In this document: positions 1 through 7,170 of the stretch, one piece after another | Position numbering within the stretch: position 1 is the first letter of the stretch | How the letters are laid out: each line of letters starts with the position of its first letter | Origin: an uncultured Litoreibacter sp. | GTDB lineage: Bacteria; Pseudomonadota; Alphaproteobacteria; Rhodobacterales; Rhodobacteraceae | DNA: 64,000 nt | NCBI GenBank assembly: GCA_947494435.1 | Contig: CANLUY010000002.1 | Location: forward strand, 1,418,325 to 1,482,324 | Direction of reading: 5' to 3' | Position numbers and translations under genes: made by a program | Notes under the pieces: model-generated | The model's input: only the letters and a program-made list of their open reading frames with translations | What the model was told of the DNA's origin: nothing | The model's database searches: none

Positions 1-126
1 CGACCCTGTGCCAGCGCTATCAACCTCAAGCTCAAGGCCTGCAGCGCCTGCAAAATCACGCAGAATTGATTCCCCCAAAGGGGACCTGCAGATATTGCCT
101 AAACATACAACAAGGACGCGCTTCAT
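1..126 (-). CDS. Low-molecular-weight protein-tyrosine phosphatase (N-terminal part)
   Basis: The first 42 residues are present and the gene runs off the left edge of the window. The product begins MKRVLVVCLGNICRSPLGES, which contains the C-x5-R phosphatase P-loop (CLGNICRS, Cys8 to Arg14) that defines the low-molecular-weight protein-tyrosine phosphatase/arsenate reductase family at its N-terminus. Such enzymes remove phosphate from tyrosine residues in the cytoplasm. The ATG is preceded by GGAG about 11 bases upstream, which fixes the start. A 28-bp perfect palindrome lies just upstream. Only the N-terminal third is visible, so the acid/base aspartate near the C-terminus cannot be checked, and an arsenate reductase role cannot be excluded. 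Confidence 0.88.
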   Translation of the reverse strand, partial: MKRVLVVCLGNICRSPLGESILRDFAGAAGLELEVDSAGTGS

Positions 127-137
127 CACACCAACTC

Positions 138-165
138 CAAAAGGTAAGGAATTCCTTACCTTTTG
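138..165. promoter_or_regulatory. 28-bp perfect palindrome upstream of the phosphatase gene
   Basis: Each half-site reads CAAAAGGTAAGGAA and the two halves meet at the GGAATTCC centre without a spacer or mismatch. The element ends 11 bases before the phosphatase start codon and overlaps the likely leader, including the start of its Shine-Dalgarno region. It could be the operator of a dimeric regulator or a hairpin in the leader RNA. The regulator is not identifiable here. Confidence 0.7.
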
Positions 166-233
166 TGTATCGCGATGAGAAGCCGTAATTTAACTAAATT
201 GCCTAAAGCTGTGTTTCAACAACAAAAAACAGC

Positions 234-263
234 AAGAAGTGTCGTAGCAACGACACTTCTTTT
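234..263 (-). terminator. Hairpin terminator after the PCu(A)C gene
   Basis: AAGAAGTGTCG pairs perfectly with CGACACTTCTT across a 6-base loop, about 20 bases after the stop codon of the copper chaperone gene. On the minus strand a T-rich stretch follows a few bases later. The hairpin may work in both directions. Confidence 0.7.
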
Positions 264-281
264 GGTTAACGGCGCACCGGC

Positions 282-773
282 TCAGCTATCACTGGCCCCA
301 TGCGTGCTATTGCTGTGGCCACCATGTGCCGCGGGTTTGCGATCATGATCAACGATCACATCCACGACGACGTCTCCCGCATTTTCAAAGGTCAGGGTCA
401 TCGGGATAGTTGTCCCGTTTTCCAACGGGCCCGTCAGCCCCATAAGCATCACGTGCTTACCACCCCGCTTGAACATCACACTCTCGCCAGCGGGCACCTC
501 GAACCCCTCCTCCACATGCAGCATTTTCATTACACCATTGGCATCTTCTTGGTGCGTATGGAGTTGCGTCATGTTGGCGACATCTGTTGAGGCCGCGATC
601 AAGCGATCGTCAGCGCCGTTGTTCTTAAGCTCAAAGAAGATCGCCCCTGATTTTGAACTTGGGGTGGAGGTCCGCGCATAAGGATCCATAATCATTATTT
701 TTGCATCACCTGCGAAGGCTGCAATCGGGGTAAGCGACAGTGTCGCCGCAAGAAGGATAGATTTGAATGGCAT
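282..773 (-). CDS. PCu(A)C family periplasmic copper chaperone
   Basis: A 163-residue protein with a Sec signal peptide (residues 1-21, ending AFA). The PCu(A)C copper-binding pattern of His/Met ligands is visible: His72 and His74, Met82 and Met84, then His107-x-Met109. Family members carry Cu(I) in the periplasm and deliver it to the Cu(A) or Cu(B) centre of cytochrome oxidase. The C-terminal 20 residues are rich in His (HDRKPAAHGGHSNSTHG), a possible extra metal-binding tail. The start has AAGGAC upstream. It lies 42 bases downstream of a DUF2946-like gene on the same strand, so the two are probably co-transcribed. Confidence 0.9.
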   Translation of the reverse strand: MPFKSILLAATLSLTPIAAFAGDAKIMIMDPYARTSTPSSKSGAIFFELKNNGADDRLIAASTDVANMTQLHTHQEDANGVMKMLHVEEGFEVPAGESVMFKRGGKHVMLMGLTGPLENGTTIPMTLTFENAGDVVVDVIVDHDRKPAAHGGHSNSTHGASDS

Positions 774-815
774 CTGAATTGTCCTTGTCAGTCTGAAAAT
801 AAGGATGGAAAGGTT

Positions 816-1157
816 TCAGACCTGAACAGGTGGACCACGCGCATCAGCCGCAATGAACGGGCGTAAGGCCGAACTGGCCTTTTGCGCCGTGACGTAGCGT
901 ATCTTGAGAACATATTGCGCGCGCGTGAACGGGACAATGTTTTCAAGGACAGCCTTTAACACCAGACAATCAGGGCATATCGGCATCGGCGCAATTTCAT
1001 TGCCATTGCGGTCAACCGTTATGGTTGAAACCTCACTGCCCGTACAAATGACAATCGTTTGCCCATCGGGCGCCGTTCGTGAAAGCGCCATTGCACCCGA
1101 CGTCATTACCATGACGGCGGCGAGGCAGAACACCACTAATCGACGAACCACTTGCAT
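816..1157 (-). CDS. DUF2946-like small secreted or membrane protein, probably copper-related
   Basis: A 113-residue protein with a hydrophobic N-terminal segment (about residues 7-25, ending AMA) that could be a signal peptide or anchor. It carries the CPDC pair near residue 60 and ends in ARGPPV, both typical of the DUF2946 family, often found beside copper-handling genes in Proteobacteria. Cys38 is a further possible ligand. No enzyme motif is visible. It precedes the PCu(A)C chaperone gene in a likely two-gene operon, which supports a copper role by context only. A composite inverted repeat lies 31-67 bases upstream. Confidence 0.72.
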   Translation of the reverse strand: MQVVRRLVVFCLAAVMVMTSGAMALSRTAPDGQTIVICTGSEVSTITVDRNGNEIAPMPICPDCLVLKAVLENIVPFTRAQYVLKIRYVTAQKASSALRPFIAADARGPPVQV

Positions 1158-1188
1158 GACCTAGGACCTAAGGGGGTGTGCAGGTTTT

Positions 1189-1224
1189 GTGAAGGGCAAA
1201 GCCGCACCATGCGCGGCTCTTCAC
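1189..1224. promoter_or_regulatory. Two-tier inverted repeat upstream of the copper pair
   Basis: Outer arms GTGAAG/CTTCAC enclose inner arms AGCCGC/GCGGCT with an asymmetric internal loop. It lies between the rpmB terminator and the start of the DUF2946 gene. It may be a leader hairpin or a regulator site; the sequence alone does not decide. Confidence 0.4.
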
Positions 1225-1272
1225 AAGATCGTGCCGCAAGCGCGGCAAAGCTGGATGCGTACAGCCAAAGAA

Positions 1273-1303
1273 AAAGGCCCCGCCCGACACGGACAGAGCC
1301 TTT
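1273..1303 (-). terminator. rpmB: Rho-independent terminator of rpmB
   Basis: On the minus strand AAAGGC plus TCTGTCCG pairs with CGGGCGGG plus GCCTTT (with G-T wobbles) across a 3-base loop and is followed by TTTTTCTTT. It begins 22 bases after the rpmB stop codon. Confidence 0.85.
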
Positions 1304-1324
1304 CAATTCAGATAAGCAGAAGGT

Positions 1325-1612
1325 TTAGGCCGTTGCCTGTGCCTTTGCGATGTCTTTTTTGACTTTCAGCGCTTTCGTGGAAAGCTCTGTTTCTTTGGCT
1401 TTCGCCATGAAGCCGTCAAGGCCACCGCGGTGATCCACGGTGCGCAACGCTGCTGCCGAGATGCGGAATTTGAAGGACTGACCAAGCGTGTCGGAAGTCA
1501 GGGTCACATCATTGAGGTTCGGCAGAAAACGACGACGGGTTCTGTTCTTGGCGTGGCTGACATTGTTGCCGACCATCGGGCCTTTTCCAGTAAGTTCGCA
1601 AACGCGAGACAT
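1325..1612 (-). CDS. rpmB: 50S ribosomal protein L28
   Basis: A 95-residue basic protein that begins [20 protein letters not shown] and continues with [11 protein letters not shown], the classical start of bacterial L28, a structural protein of the large ribosomal subunit. Length matches alphaproteobacterial L28. AAGGAAA lies upstream of the ATG. It is followed by a clear terminator, so it is probably a single-gene unit. Confidence 0.97.
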   Translation of the reverse strand: MSRVCELTGKGPMVGNNVSHAKNRTRRRFLPNLNDVTLTSDTLGQSFKFRISAAALRTVDHRGGLDGFMAKAKETELSTKALKVKKDIAKAQATA

Positions 1613-1753
1613 GACGTTTCCTTTTCATAACGTAAAAGGGCGGATACCCGCCCCTGAATTCTGTCCGCGCGGTTTACCCAGTGAGTCTTATGGCGTCAAG
1701 CGTGGAATGCCCCTAGTGACGTGCAATTTTGGGCGGAACGCTGAAAGCACCGA

Positions 1754-2848
1754 TCACGTCCGGCTCTCACGCCGCAGCCCGCTCAGCAGATCGGCGGCAG
1801 CCGCATCTGGCGCGCGTCGTCCGCTCAAGACGTCTTGGGCCAGCGTCTCACGATGATCCCGCGTCGTAACGTCATCATCCAACAAGGCCCGTAGGCCAGC
1901 AAATACCGCCTCTTCAAACCAATGCACTGACTGACGTGCGCGAGTTTTATCCCAATGCCCATGGTCTTTGCGCCATTGGCTTAACTTTTGCATATCTTGC
2001 CAAACATCCACCAAGCCCTGCTCTTCAAGGGCTGAAACAGGCTGCGCTTTCGGAAACCCATCCGGGTCTTGCACGCGTTTGCGCAAAAGGCGCAACGCCC
2101 CTGCATAATCGGCCGTCGTGCGGATCGCTTGGGGCTTCAACTCTCCATCCGCCTTGTTGACGAGGATGATATCGGCGATCTCCATGATACCGCGTTTGAC
2201 CCCCTGCAATTCGTCGCCGCCAGCAGGAGCCAGCAAAAGGGTAAAAATATCCGACATCTCGGCAACCTTGGTCTCTGATTGCCCGACGCCTACGGTTTCG
2301 ATCAGGATCACATCAAACCCCGCCGCCTCGCACAGTGCGACAACCGCGCGTGTCCGCCGCCCGACACCGCCCAAATGCGATTGTGAGGGCGACGGACGAA
2401 TAAACGCGTTTTTGTCACGCGACAGCCGATCCATACGGGTTTTATCGCCCAAAATCGAACCACCAGACCGCGTGGAGCTGGGATCGACCGCCAAAACAGC
2501 CACGCGCAGGTCCTGTGCTGTCAGCATCGACCCGAAGGCCTCAATAAACGTGGATTTTCCGACGCCGGGCGTCCCGGACAACCCGATGCGCAACGCTTGC
2601 CTGTTGCTTCGCCCAACCTCATCCAGAAGAAGTTGCGCCTGTTCTTGGTGATCCGCGCGCGCGCTCTCAACAAGTGTGATCGCGCGCGACAAAGCGCGGC
2701 GCTCGCCGTTCACGACTTTCAGGGCCAATTCTTCAATATGTTTCAACGCTTGGCGGTCTTTCGCTTGAATTTCTCCCTCACGAGCGTGAGAGGGGGGTGG
2801 TGCCCCTTTGTGGAAGCCCCAATATGAAGGAGCAAGCAAGAATTGCAT
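1754..2848 (-). CDS. meaB: Methylmalonyl-CoA mutase-associated GTPase MeaB (start uncertain)
   Basis: A G3E-type P-loop GTPase that protects and reloads the B12 cofactor of methylmalonyl-CoA mutase. Walker A (GTPGVGKSTF), the DPSS segment (AVDPSSTRSGGSILGDKTRM), ETVGVGQSE and NKAD are all present in order. The annotated ATG at 2848 gives 364 residues, longer than the usual 320-330. The first 34 residues translate a palindromic GC-rich stretch and do not look like MeaB; family similarity starts near codon 35. A TTG at 2746 would give 330 residues, but neither start has a good Shine-Dalgarno sequence. The mutase is not in the window. prpE at 58.5-60.4 kb belongs to the same propionate route. 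Confidence 0.9.
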   Translation of the reverse strand: MQFLLAPSYWGFHKGAPPPSHAREGEIQAKDRQALKHIEELALKVVNGERRALSRAITLVESARADHQEQAQLLLDEVGRSNRQALRIGLSGTPGVGKSTFIEAFGSMLTAQDLRVAVLAVDPSSTRSGGSILGDKTRMDRLSRDKNAFIRPSPSQSHLGGVGRRTRAVVALCEAAGFDVILIETVGVGQSETKVAEMSDIFTLLLAPAGGDELQGVKRGIMEIADIILVNKADGELKPQAIRTTADYAGALRLLRKRVQDPDGFPKAQPVSALEEQGLVDVWQDMQKLSQWRKDHGHWDKTRARQSVHWFEEAVFAGLRALLDDDVTTRDHRETLAQDVLSGRRAPDAAAADLLSGLRRESRT

Positions 2849-2863
2849 CTGCGAGGAAGAGTT

Positions 2864-3565
2864 ATGAAACGAGTTTTGTTTGGTTTGGCCGCATTAGCGA
2901 CCCTGTCAGCAGGTCCCATCTGGGCCGATGGAAGCACCAATGCAGTGTTCAATGTGGCCATCCGTGGCATCACAGCCGGTACTTTAACGGTTAAGGGAAC
3001 GGAAAGCGGCGGCAGCTATCAGACCACTGGCGTTTTGCAATCAGGCGGTTTGGTCGGGCTTGTCAGGTCGTTGAAATACACAGCCAAGGCAAAGGGGGCC
3101 GTCAGCGGCAACCGCTTCAGCCCATCGCGCTATGATGAGAACGCGGATACCGGAAAGCGGAAATCAAAAACCACGATGACCTATTCAGGAGGCGTGCCAA
3201 AAGTCGTGGCAGGCTCAACCGGTGATCTGAACCCCGCCTCGCAAAAAGGGACCGTAGACCCGCAAACAGCCATCTACGCCGCCTTTCGCGATGTGAACGA
3301 AGCGGATGTTTGTAAGCTAAATTTGCAGATGTTTGATGGGAAAAGGCGATCTCAAGTGCAACTACGCACCCCGCGCGCGGACGGAAACCTGATAAAATGC
3401 GACGGAGAGTACCGACGCCTCAAAGGATTCTCCGCCGAAGACATGGCAGAAAAGACGCGGTTTCCCTTCAATCTGTTCTACGCCAAAACCTCCGACGGGC
3501 GCTACCGCGTCGAGAAAGTCGTGACCCAGACGCTCTATGGCAATGCGACGATGACGCGGCGCTAA
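2864..3565 (+). CDS. DUF3108 domain secreted protein
   Basis: A 233-residue protein with a signal peptide (MKRVLFGLAALATLSAGPIWA). The mature part has the features of the DUF3108 family, which is predicted to form a periplasmic beta-rich, lipocalin-like fold: repeated beta-strand patterns such as FNVAIRGITAGTLTVKG, LVGLVRSLKYTAKAKG and a C-terminal YRVEKVVTQTLYGNATMTRR. Function is unknown; a lipid- or envelope-related role is often suggested. The ATG at 2864 is chosen over an upstream in-frame ATG at 2843 because GAGGAAGA lies directly before it and the signal peptide then starts correctly. It is divergent from meaB and 21 bases upstream of hrpB. Confidence 0.78.
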   Translation: MKRVLFGLAALATLSAGPIWADGSTNAVFNVAIRGITAGTLTVKGTESGGSYQTTGVLQSGGLVGLVRSLKYTAKAKGAVSGNRFSPSRYDENADTGKRKSKTTMTYSGGVPKVVAGSTGDLNPASQKGTVDPQTAIYAAFRDVNEADVCKLNLQMFDGKRRSQVQLRTPRADGNLIKCDGEYRRLKGFSAEDMAEKTRFPFNLFYAKTSDGRYRVEKVVTQTLYGNATMTRR

Positions 3566-3586
3566 AGGACCGCTAAAGAAGGCTCC

Positions 3587-5965
3587 ATGAGCCGATTGCC
3601 CATTGAAGATGTGATAAACCCCCTCGTCGGTCATATGACCCGCGAGGGCGTTTGCGTTCTTCAAGCCCCACCGGGCGCCGGTAAAACAACGCGCGTCCCG
3701 TTAGCTCTGCTGGAAGCAGGTGCGTTCGAGGGGCGCTTGATCATGCTCGAACCCCGTCGCCTCGCCGCGCGCGCAGCGGCTGAGCGGATGGCCTCCGTCC
3801 TGGGTGAGAATGTCGGCCAAACCATAGGCTACCGGATGCGCGGCGAAGCGCGCGTCAGCGCGACCACGCGGATTGAAGTGGTCACCGAAGGTGTGCTGAC
3901 CCGCATGGTGCAAGCCGATCCCGAATTGCCGGGTATTGGCTGTGTTGTGTTTGATGAATTCCATGAACGCTCTCTGAACGGTGATCTGGGTCTCGCCTTG
4001 GTCTGGGAAACCCGTGACGCCCTCCGCGAAGACCTCAAGGTTTTGGTGATGTCGGCCACTTTGGACGCCGAACCTGTAGCTGCGCTTCTAGGTGATGCAC
4101 CTGTCGTCACCTCAAAAGGCCGCAGCTTCCCGGTGGAGACACGCTGGCTGGACAAACCCCGCCGCGCGGGAACGCGCCTGGAACACGACGTAGCAACTTT
4201 AATCGAACAGGCACTGGCCGAAACCGAGGGCGGCCTGCTGGTTTTTCTGCCCGGCGCCGGGGAGATCATCCGCGTCGCAACTGCCTTGAAGGCTGGTCCA
4301 GACGTTGTCGTGCGACCGCTATATGGCGCCCTGCCCTTCACCGATCAACGCGCAGCAATTGCACCTGCACCCAAAGGTACCCGCAAGGTTGTTTTGGCCA
4401 CATCCATTGCTGAAACCTCCCTGACGATCGAAGATGTGCGCGTCGTTGTGGACGCCGGATTGGCGCGGCGTGCGCGTAATGATCCGGGCTCCGGCATGTC
4501 GCGGCTGGTGACAGAACGAGCCTCAAAGGCGGAAGCCACGCAACGACAAGGCCGTGCAGGGCGTGTCGCCGAAGGGATTTGCTACCGCCTTTGGACAAAA
4601 GCCGAAGAAGGCGCGATGCGGGCTTTCGCGCCCCCTGAAATTGAGACAGCCGATTTGGCGGGGTTGGCTTTGGATTTGGCCGCGTGGGGCGCAAAACCTT
4701 CGGATTTGGCGTTCCTCACTCAACCGCCAACAGGGGCTTTCGAAACAGCAAAAGACCTGCTGAAAATGCTCGGCGGCCTAGACGGTCAGGCGCGCATAAC
4801 GGAGCACGGACATCGTTTAGCGAAAATCCCGCTGCATCCACGCTTGGCGCATCTGCTGACCAATGCAGGTGAAAAGGCCGCACTGACGGCCGCCATATTG
4901 GCCGCGCGCCCGACAAGCCACCAAGGCAGTGATCTGGCGGCACGTATGCGTGGACCTTTGCCACGTGACGTGAAAGCAGAAGCCAAACGTCTTGAGCGCT
5001 TCGCAACAGGCCCCACGCGGACATTGGGAGAGATGGTCGCATTGGCCTACCCCGACCGTGTCGCGCTCAGGCGTAAAGGTGGCGAAGCGCGGTTTCATCT
5101 GTCTGGCGGCAAAGGCGCTGTGCTGCCCTCTGAGGACGAATTGGCCAGTCAACGCTTGCTTGCCGTGGCTGACCTTGACGGGGACGCCCGCCAAGCGAAA
5201 ATACGGGCAGCGGCAGTGCTTTCCGAAGGGGAGTTGCGCGCACTTTTCGAAGATCAGATCGCATGGCATGACATTTGTGCATGGTCGCGGCGGGAAGGTC
5301 GCGTGCTGACCCGAAAACAGGAAATGTTCGGGTCTCTAATCCTTGATGACCGGATTTGGCACGACCCCGACACAGATGCTGTCTCGCGGGCCCTATTGGA
5401 CGGCATAAGGGACCTCGGACTTCAAGCCTTGAACTGGAGCAAACCTGCCCGGTATTTGCGCTCAAGAGGTTTGGTGTTTGGGCTGAAATGGTCAGACGCC
5501 GCGCTGTTGGACAGTCTGGAGGCATGGCTACTACCTTACCTCAGCGGCAAAAAGACGGCTCAGGATTTGAAATCGGTAGATATTGCTCAAGCTTTGAAGA
5601 ACAGCTTGGACTGGGACACGCAACAAGCGCTTGATCGGTCAGTCCCAGCCCACATCACGACGCCTCTGGGCCGCAAGGCTGCAGTGAATTACGAGGACGA
5701 CGCGCCGGAAATCGAGGTGCGCTTACAGGAGATGTTTGGCTGCAGGGTCCATCCAACCGTTGGGCCGGACAACATTCCATTGAAAATCACACTGCTGTCC
5801 CCCGGACAAAAGCCGGTACAGGTGACACAGGACTTACCGGGTTTCTGGGCTGACAGCTACGCAGATGTCCGGAAAGACATGCGCGGACGCTATCCGCGCC
5901 ATCCGTGGCCTGAAGATCCAACGATTGCTGAACCCACAGTGCGCGCAAAACCGCGCGGTACCTAG
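3587..5965 (+). CDS. hrpB: ATP-dependent helicase HrpB
   Basis: A 792-residue DEAH-type RNA helicase. Motifs in order: Walker A PPGAGKTT (residues 28-35), DEFH Walker B (123-126), SAT (156-158), SIAETSLTIEDVRVVVDAG and QRQGRAGR (motif VI, near 320). The long C-terminal half, ending in the RYPRHPWPEDP signature, distinguishes HrpB from other DEAH helicases. Length is close to the family norm (about 810-820). Its precise RNA substrate is not established in most bacteria. GGCTCC precedes the ATG; the gene starts 21 bases after the DUF3108 gene and may be co-transcribed with it. Confidence 0.95.
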   Translation: MSRLPIEDVINPLVGHMTREGVCVLQAPPGAGKTTRVPLALLEAGAFEGRLIMLEPRRLAARAAAERMASVLGENVGQTIGYRMRGEARVSATTRIEVVTEGVLTRMVQADPELPGIGCVVFDEFHERSLNGDLGLALVWETRDALREDLKVLVMSATLDAEPVAALLGDAPVVTSKGRSFPVETRWLDKPRRAGTRLEHDVATLIEQALAETEGGLLVFLPGAGEIIRVATALKAGPDVVVRPLYGALPFTDQRAAIAPAPKGTRKVVLATSIAETSLTIEDVRVVVDAGLARRARNDPGSGMSRLVTERASKAEATQRQGRAGRVAEGICYRLWTKAEEGAMRAFAPPEIETADLAGLALDLAAWGAKPSDLAFLTQPPTGAFETAKDLLKMLGGLDGQARITEHGHRLAKIPLHPRLAHLLTNAGEKAALTAAILAARPTSHQGSDLAARMRGPLPRDVKAEAKRLERFATGPTRTLGEMVALAYPDRVALRRKGGEARFHLSGGKGAVLPSEDELASQRLLAVADLDGDARQAKIRAAAVLSEGELRALFEDQIAWHDICAWSRREGRVLTRKQEMFGSLILDDRIWHDPDTDAVSRALLDGIRDLGLQALNWSKPARYLRSRGLVFGLKWSDAALLDSLEAWLLPYLSGKKTAQDLKSVDIAQALKNSLDWDTQQALDRSVPAHITTPLGRKAAVNYEDDAPEIEVRLQEMFGCRVHPTVGPDNIPLKITLLSPGQKPVQVTQDLPGFWADSYADVRKDMRGRYPRHPWPEDPTIAEPTVRAKPRGT

Positions 5966-6024
5966 TCAAGCCGGATTGTGCGAGTTAGATATCGCATCAA
6001 TGCAAACCGAAAAGGCCATTGCAC

Positions 6025-6483
6025 ATGTTTGACCGTCTTCTTGCCCTCTTCAATAACCCGGAAAGCTACGAAACGCCCTTGCCAGAATCCGATGCGCGTC
6101 ATGCGATGGGTACACTGATGGTCCGCGCGGCGCAGGCGGATCAGGCCTATTTGTTCGAAGAGATCGAGTTGATTGATCGTGTGCTGGCAGAACGCAACGG
6201 CCTCAACCCGGTTGAAGCCGCAAAGATGCGCGCGGCTTGCGAGAGGCTGGAAGAAGAAATGCCAGACACTGACGCGCTGGCAGGGATGCTAAAAACCGCA
6301 ATTGGCACTGAAGAGGCCGAAGCAACGTTGCGTGCTTTGTGGCGAGTCGTTTTTGCAGATGGCATCAAGCATGACGAAGAAGACAAAATTCTACATCAAA
6401 TCGAATTGGTGCTTGGTGTCTCGCCTGAACGCGCGAAAACCCTGCAAGACGAAGTCGCCGCTGAAGGCCGGCAGACCAGTTAG
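6025..6483 (+). CDS. TerB-like (tellurite resistance B family) protein
   Basis: A 152-residue, acidic, all-helical protein with no membrane segment. It fits the TerB/DjlA-N fold: HAMGTLMVRAAQADQAYLFEEIELIDRVL, then an AxxxFADGIKHDEEDKILHQIELVLG helix-loop-helix with acidic residues typical of the metal-binding face of TerB proteins. The ATG at 6025 with AAAGG upstream is preferred to a TTG two codons earlier. Single TerB domains of this type are common in Rhodobacteraceae and do not by themselves show tellurite resistance; no terZ/D/C genes are nearby. It ends 18 bases from the convergent secreted-protein gene. Confidence 0.78.
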   Translation: MFDRLLALFNNPESYETPLPESDARHAMGTLMVRAAQADQAYLFEEIELIDRVLAERNGLNPVEAAKMRAACERLEEEMPDTDALAGMLKTAIGTEEAEATLRALWRVVFADGIKHDEEDKILHQIELVLGVSPERAKTLQDEVAAEGRQTS

Positions 6484-6501
6484 GTCTGCCAGCGTTCCAA
6501 C

Positions 6502-6981
6502 TCAGTTTTTTGTGGCGTGATGCACGATGATCCCAAGCACGGCGCCAACGACTGCGGTTTCCAGCGCCTTGTTTCCTGCTGAGCGTCCGCCCGAGGGCTT
6601 TGCGCGTCGTTGAGGCGCCTTTGCCATCTGCTGACATTGATATCCGTTTAGAAGTTTCGCCTGACCGCCGACCATTGCAATGCTCAATAGCGCTTGCCCG
6701 TTTTGGTTTTTGAAACGCTTGGTCGGGCCTGAGGTCTGCACCCTGACATCATATGTGTTTCCAGCACCCGTACTCCATGACAAGCCCTCGCCCGGTGCGA
6801 CGCGTCCCGTTCCAAAATTCTGGCCGGTCCGGCTGTCCGAGACATTCACAGGCATTGATGTCCCCGTGCAATTATAGATCTGCATCGCCTGCGCGGACGC
6901 AATGCTTAGGGTCATTGCGCCAGTCGCAACAGTGAGGGCGAAGCCCATACAGGTTAGCATTTGGATCGGTTTACGACGCAT
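6502..6981 (-). CDS. Secreted protein of unknown function with C-terminal basic/hydrophobic tail
   Basis: A 159-residue protein not recognised as a named family. A signal peptide ends near residue 33 (ASAQA), followed by a beta-rich section (QIYNCTGTSMPVNVSDSRTG, YDVRVQTSGPTKRFKNQNG) with two cysteines, and then a basic segment KAPQRRAKPSGGRSAGNK and a hydrophobic stretch ALETAVVGAVLGIIVHH that could be a membrane-inserting helix. The ATG at 6981 has AGGAGAAAC upstream and starts the signal peptide; longer upstream reading is not supported. Two ATCTGCAGAT palindromes lie in its upstream region. Confidence 0.7.
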   Translation of the reverse strand: MRRKPIQMLTCMGFALTVATGAMTLSIASAQAMQIYNCTGTSMPVNVSDSRTGQNFGTGRVAPGEGLSWSTGAGNTYDVRVQTSGPTKRFKNQNGQALLSIAMVGGQAKLLNGYQCQQMAKAPQRRAKPSGGRSAGNKALETAVVGAVLGIIVHHATKN

Positions 6982-7006
6982 GATGTTTCTCCTCTTTTTA
7001 TCTCGT

Positions 7007-7072
7007 ATCTGCAGATCGGCAGCGATCCGCTTCGTGTGATGAAAGGTGTACGCGGCCCCACATCTGCAGATG
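7007..7072. promoter_or_regulatory. Pair of ATCTGCAGAT palindromes
   Basis: ATCTGCAGAT occurs at 7007-7016 and again, as the 12-base palindrome CATCTGCAGATG, at 7061-7072, 55 bases apart. They lie in the divergent region between the secreted-protein gene (start 6981) and the CoxL-like gene (start 7171). They may be a duplicated operator for either gene. Confidence 0.45.
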
Positions 7073-7170
7073 CACTGTCGTTTTGAATGCGCTAATTTGA
7101 TGTGGCCGATACTGGACACTGCCCCCCCTCCCGCTAGTGTCACAAGCAGTCAGATCAGGAGCGATACGCC

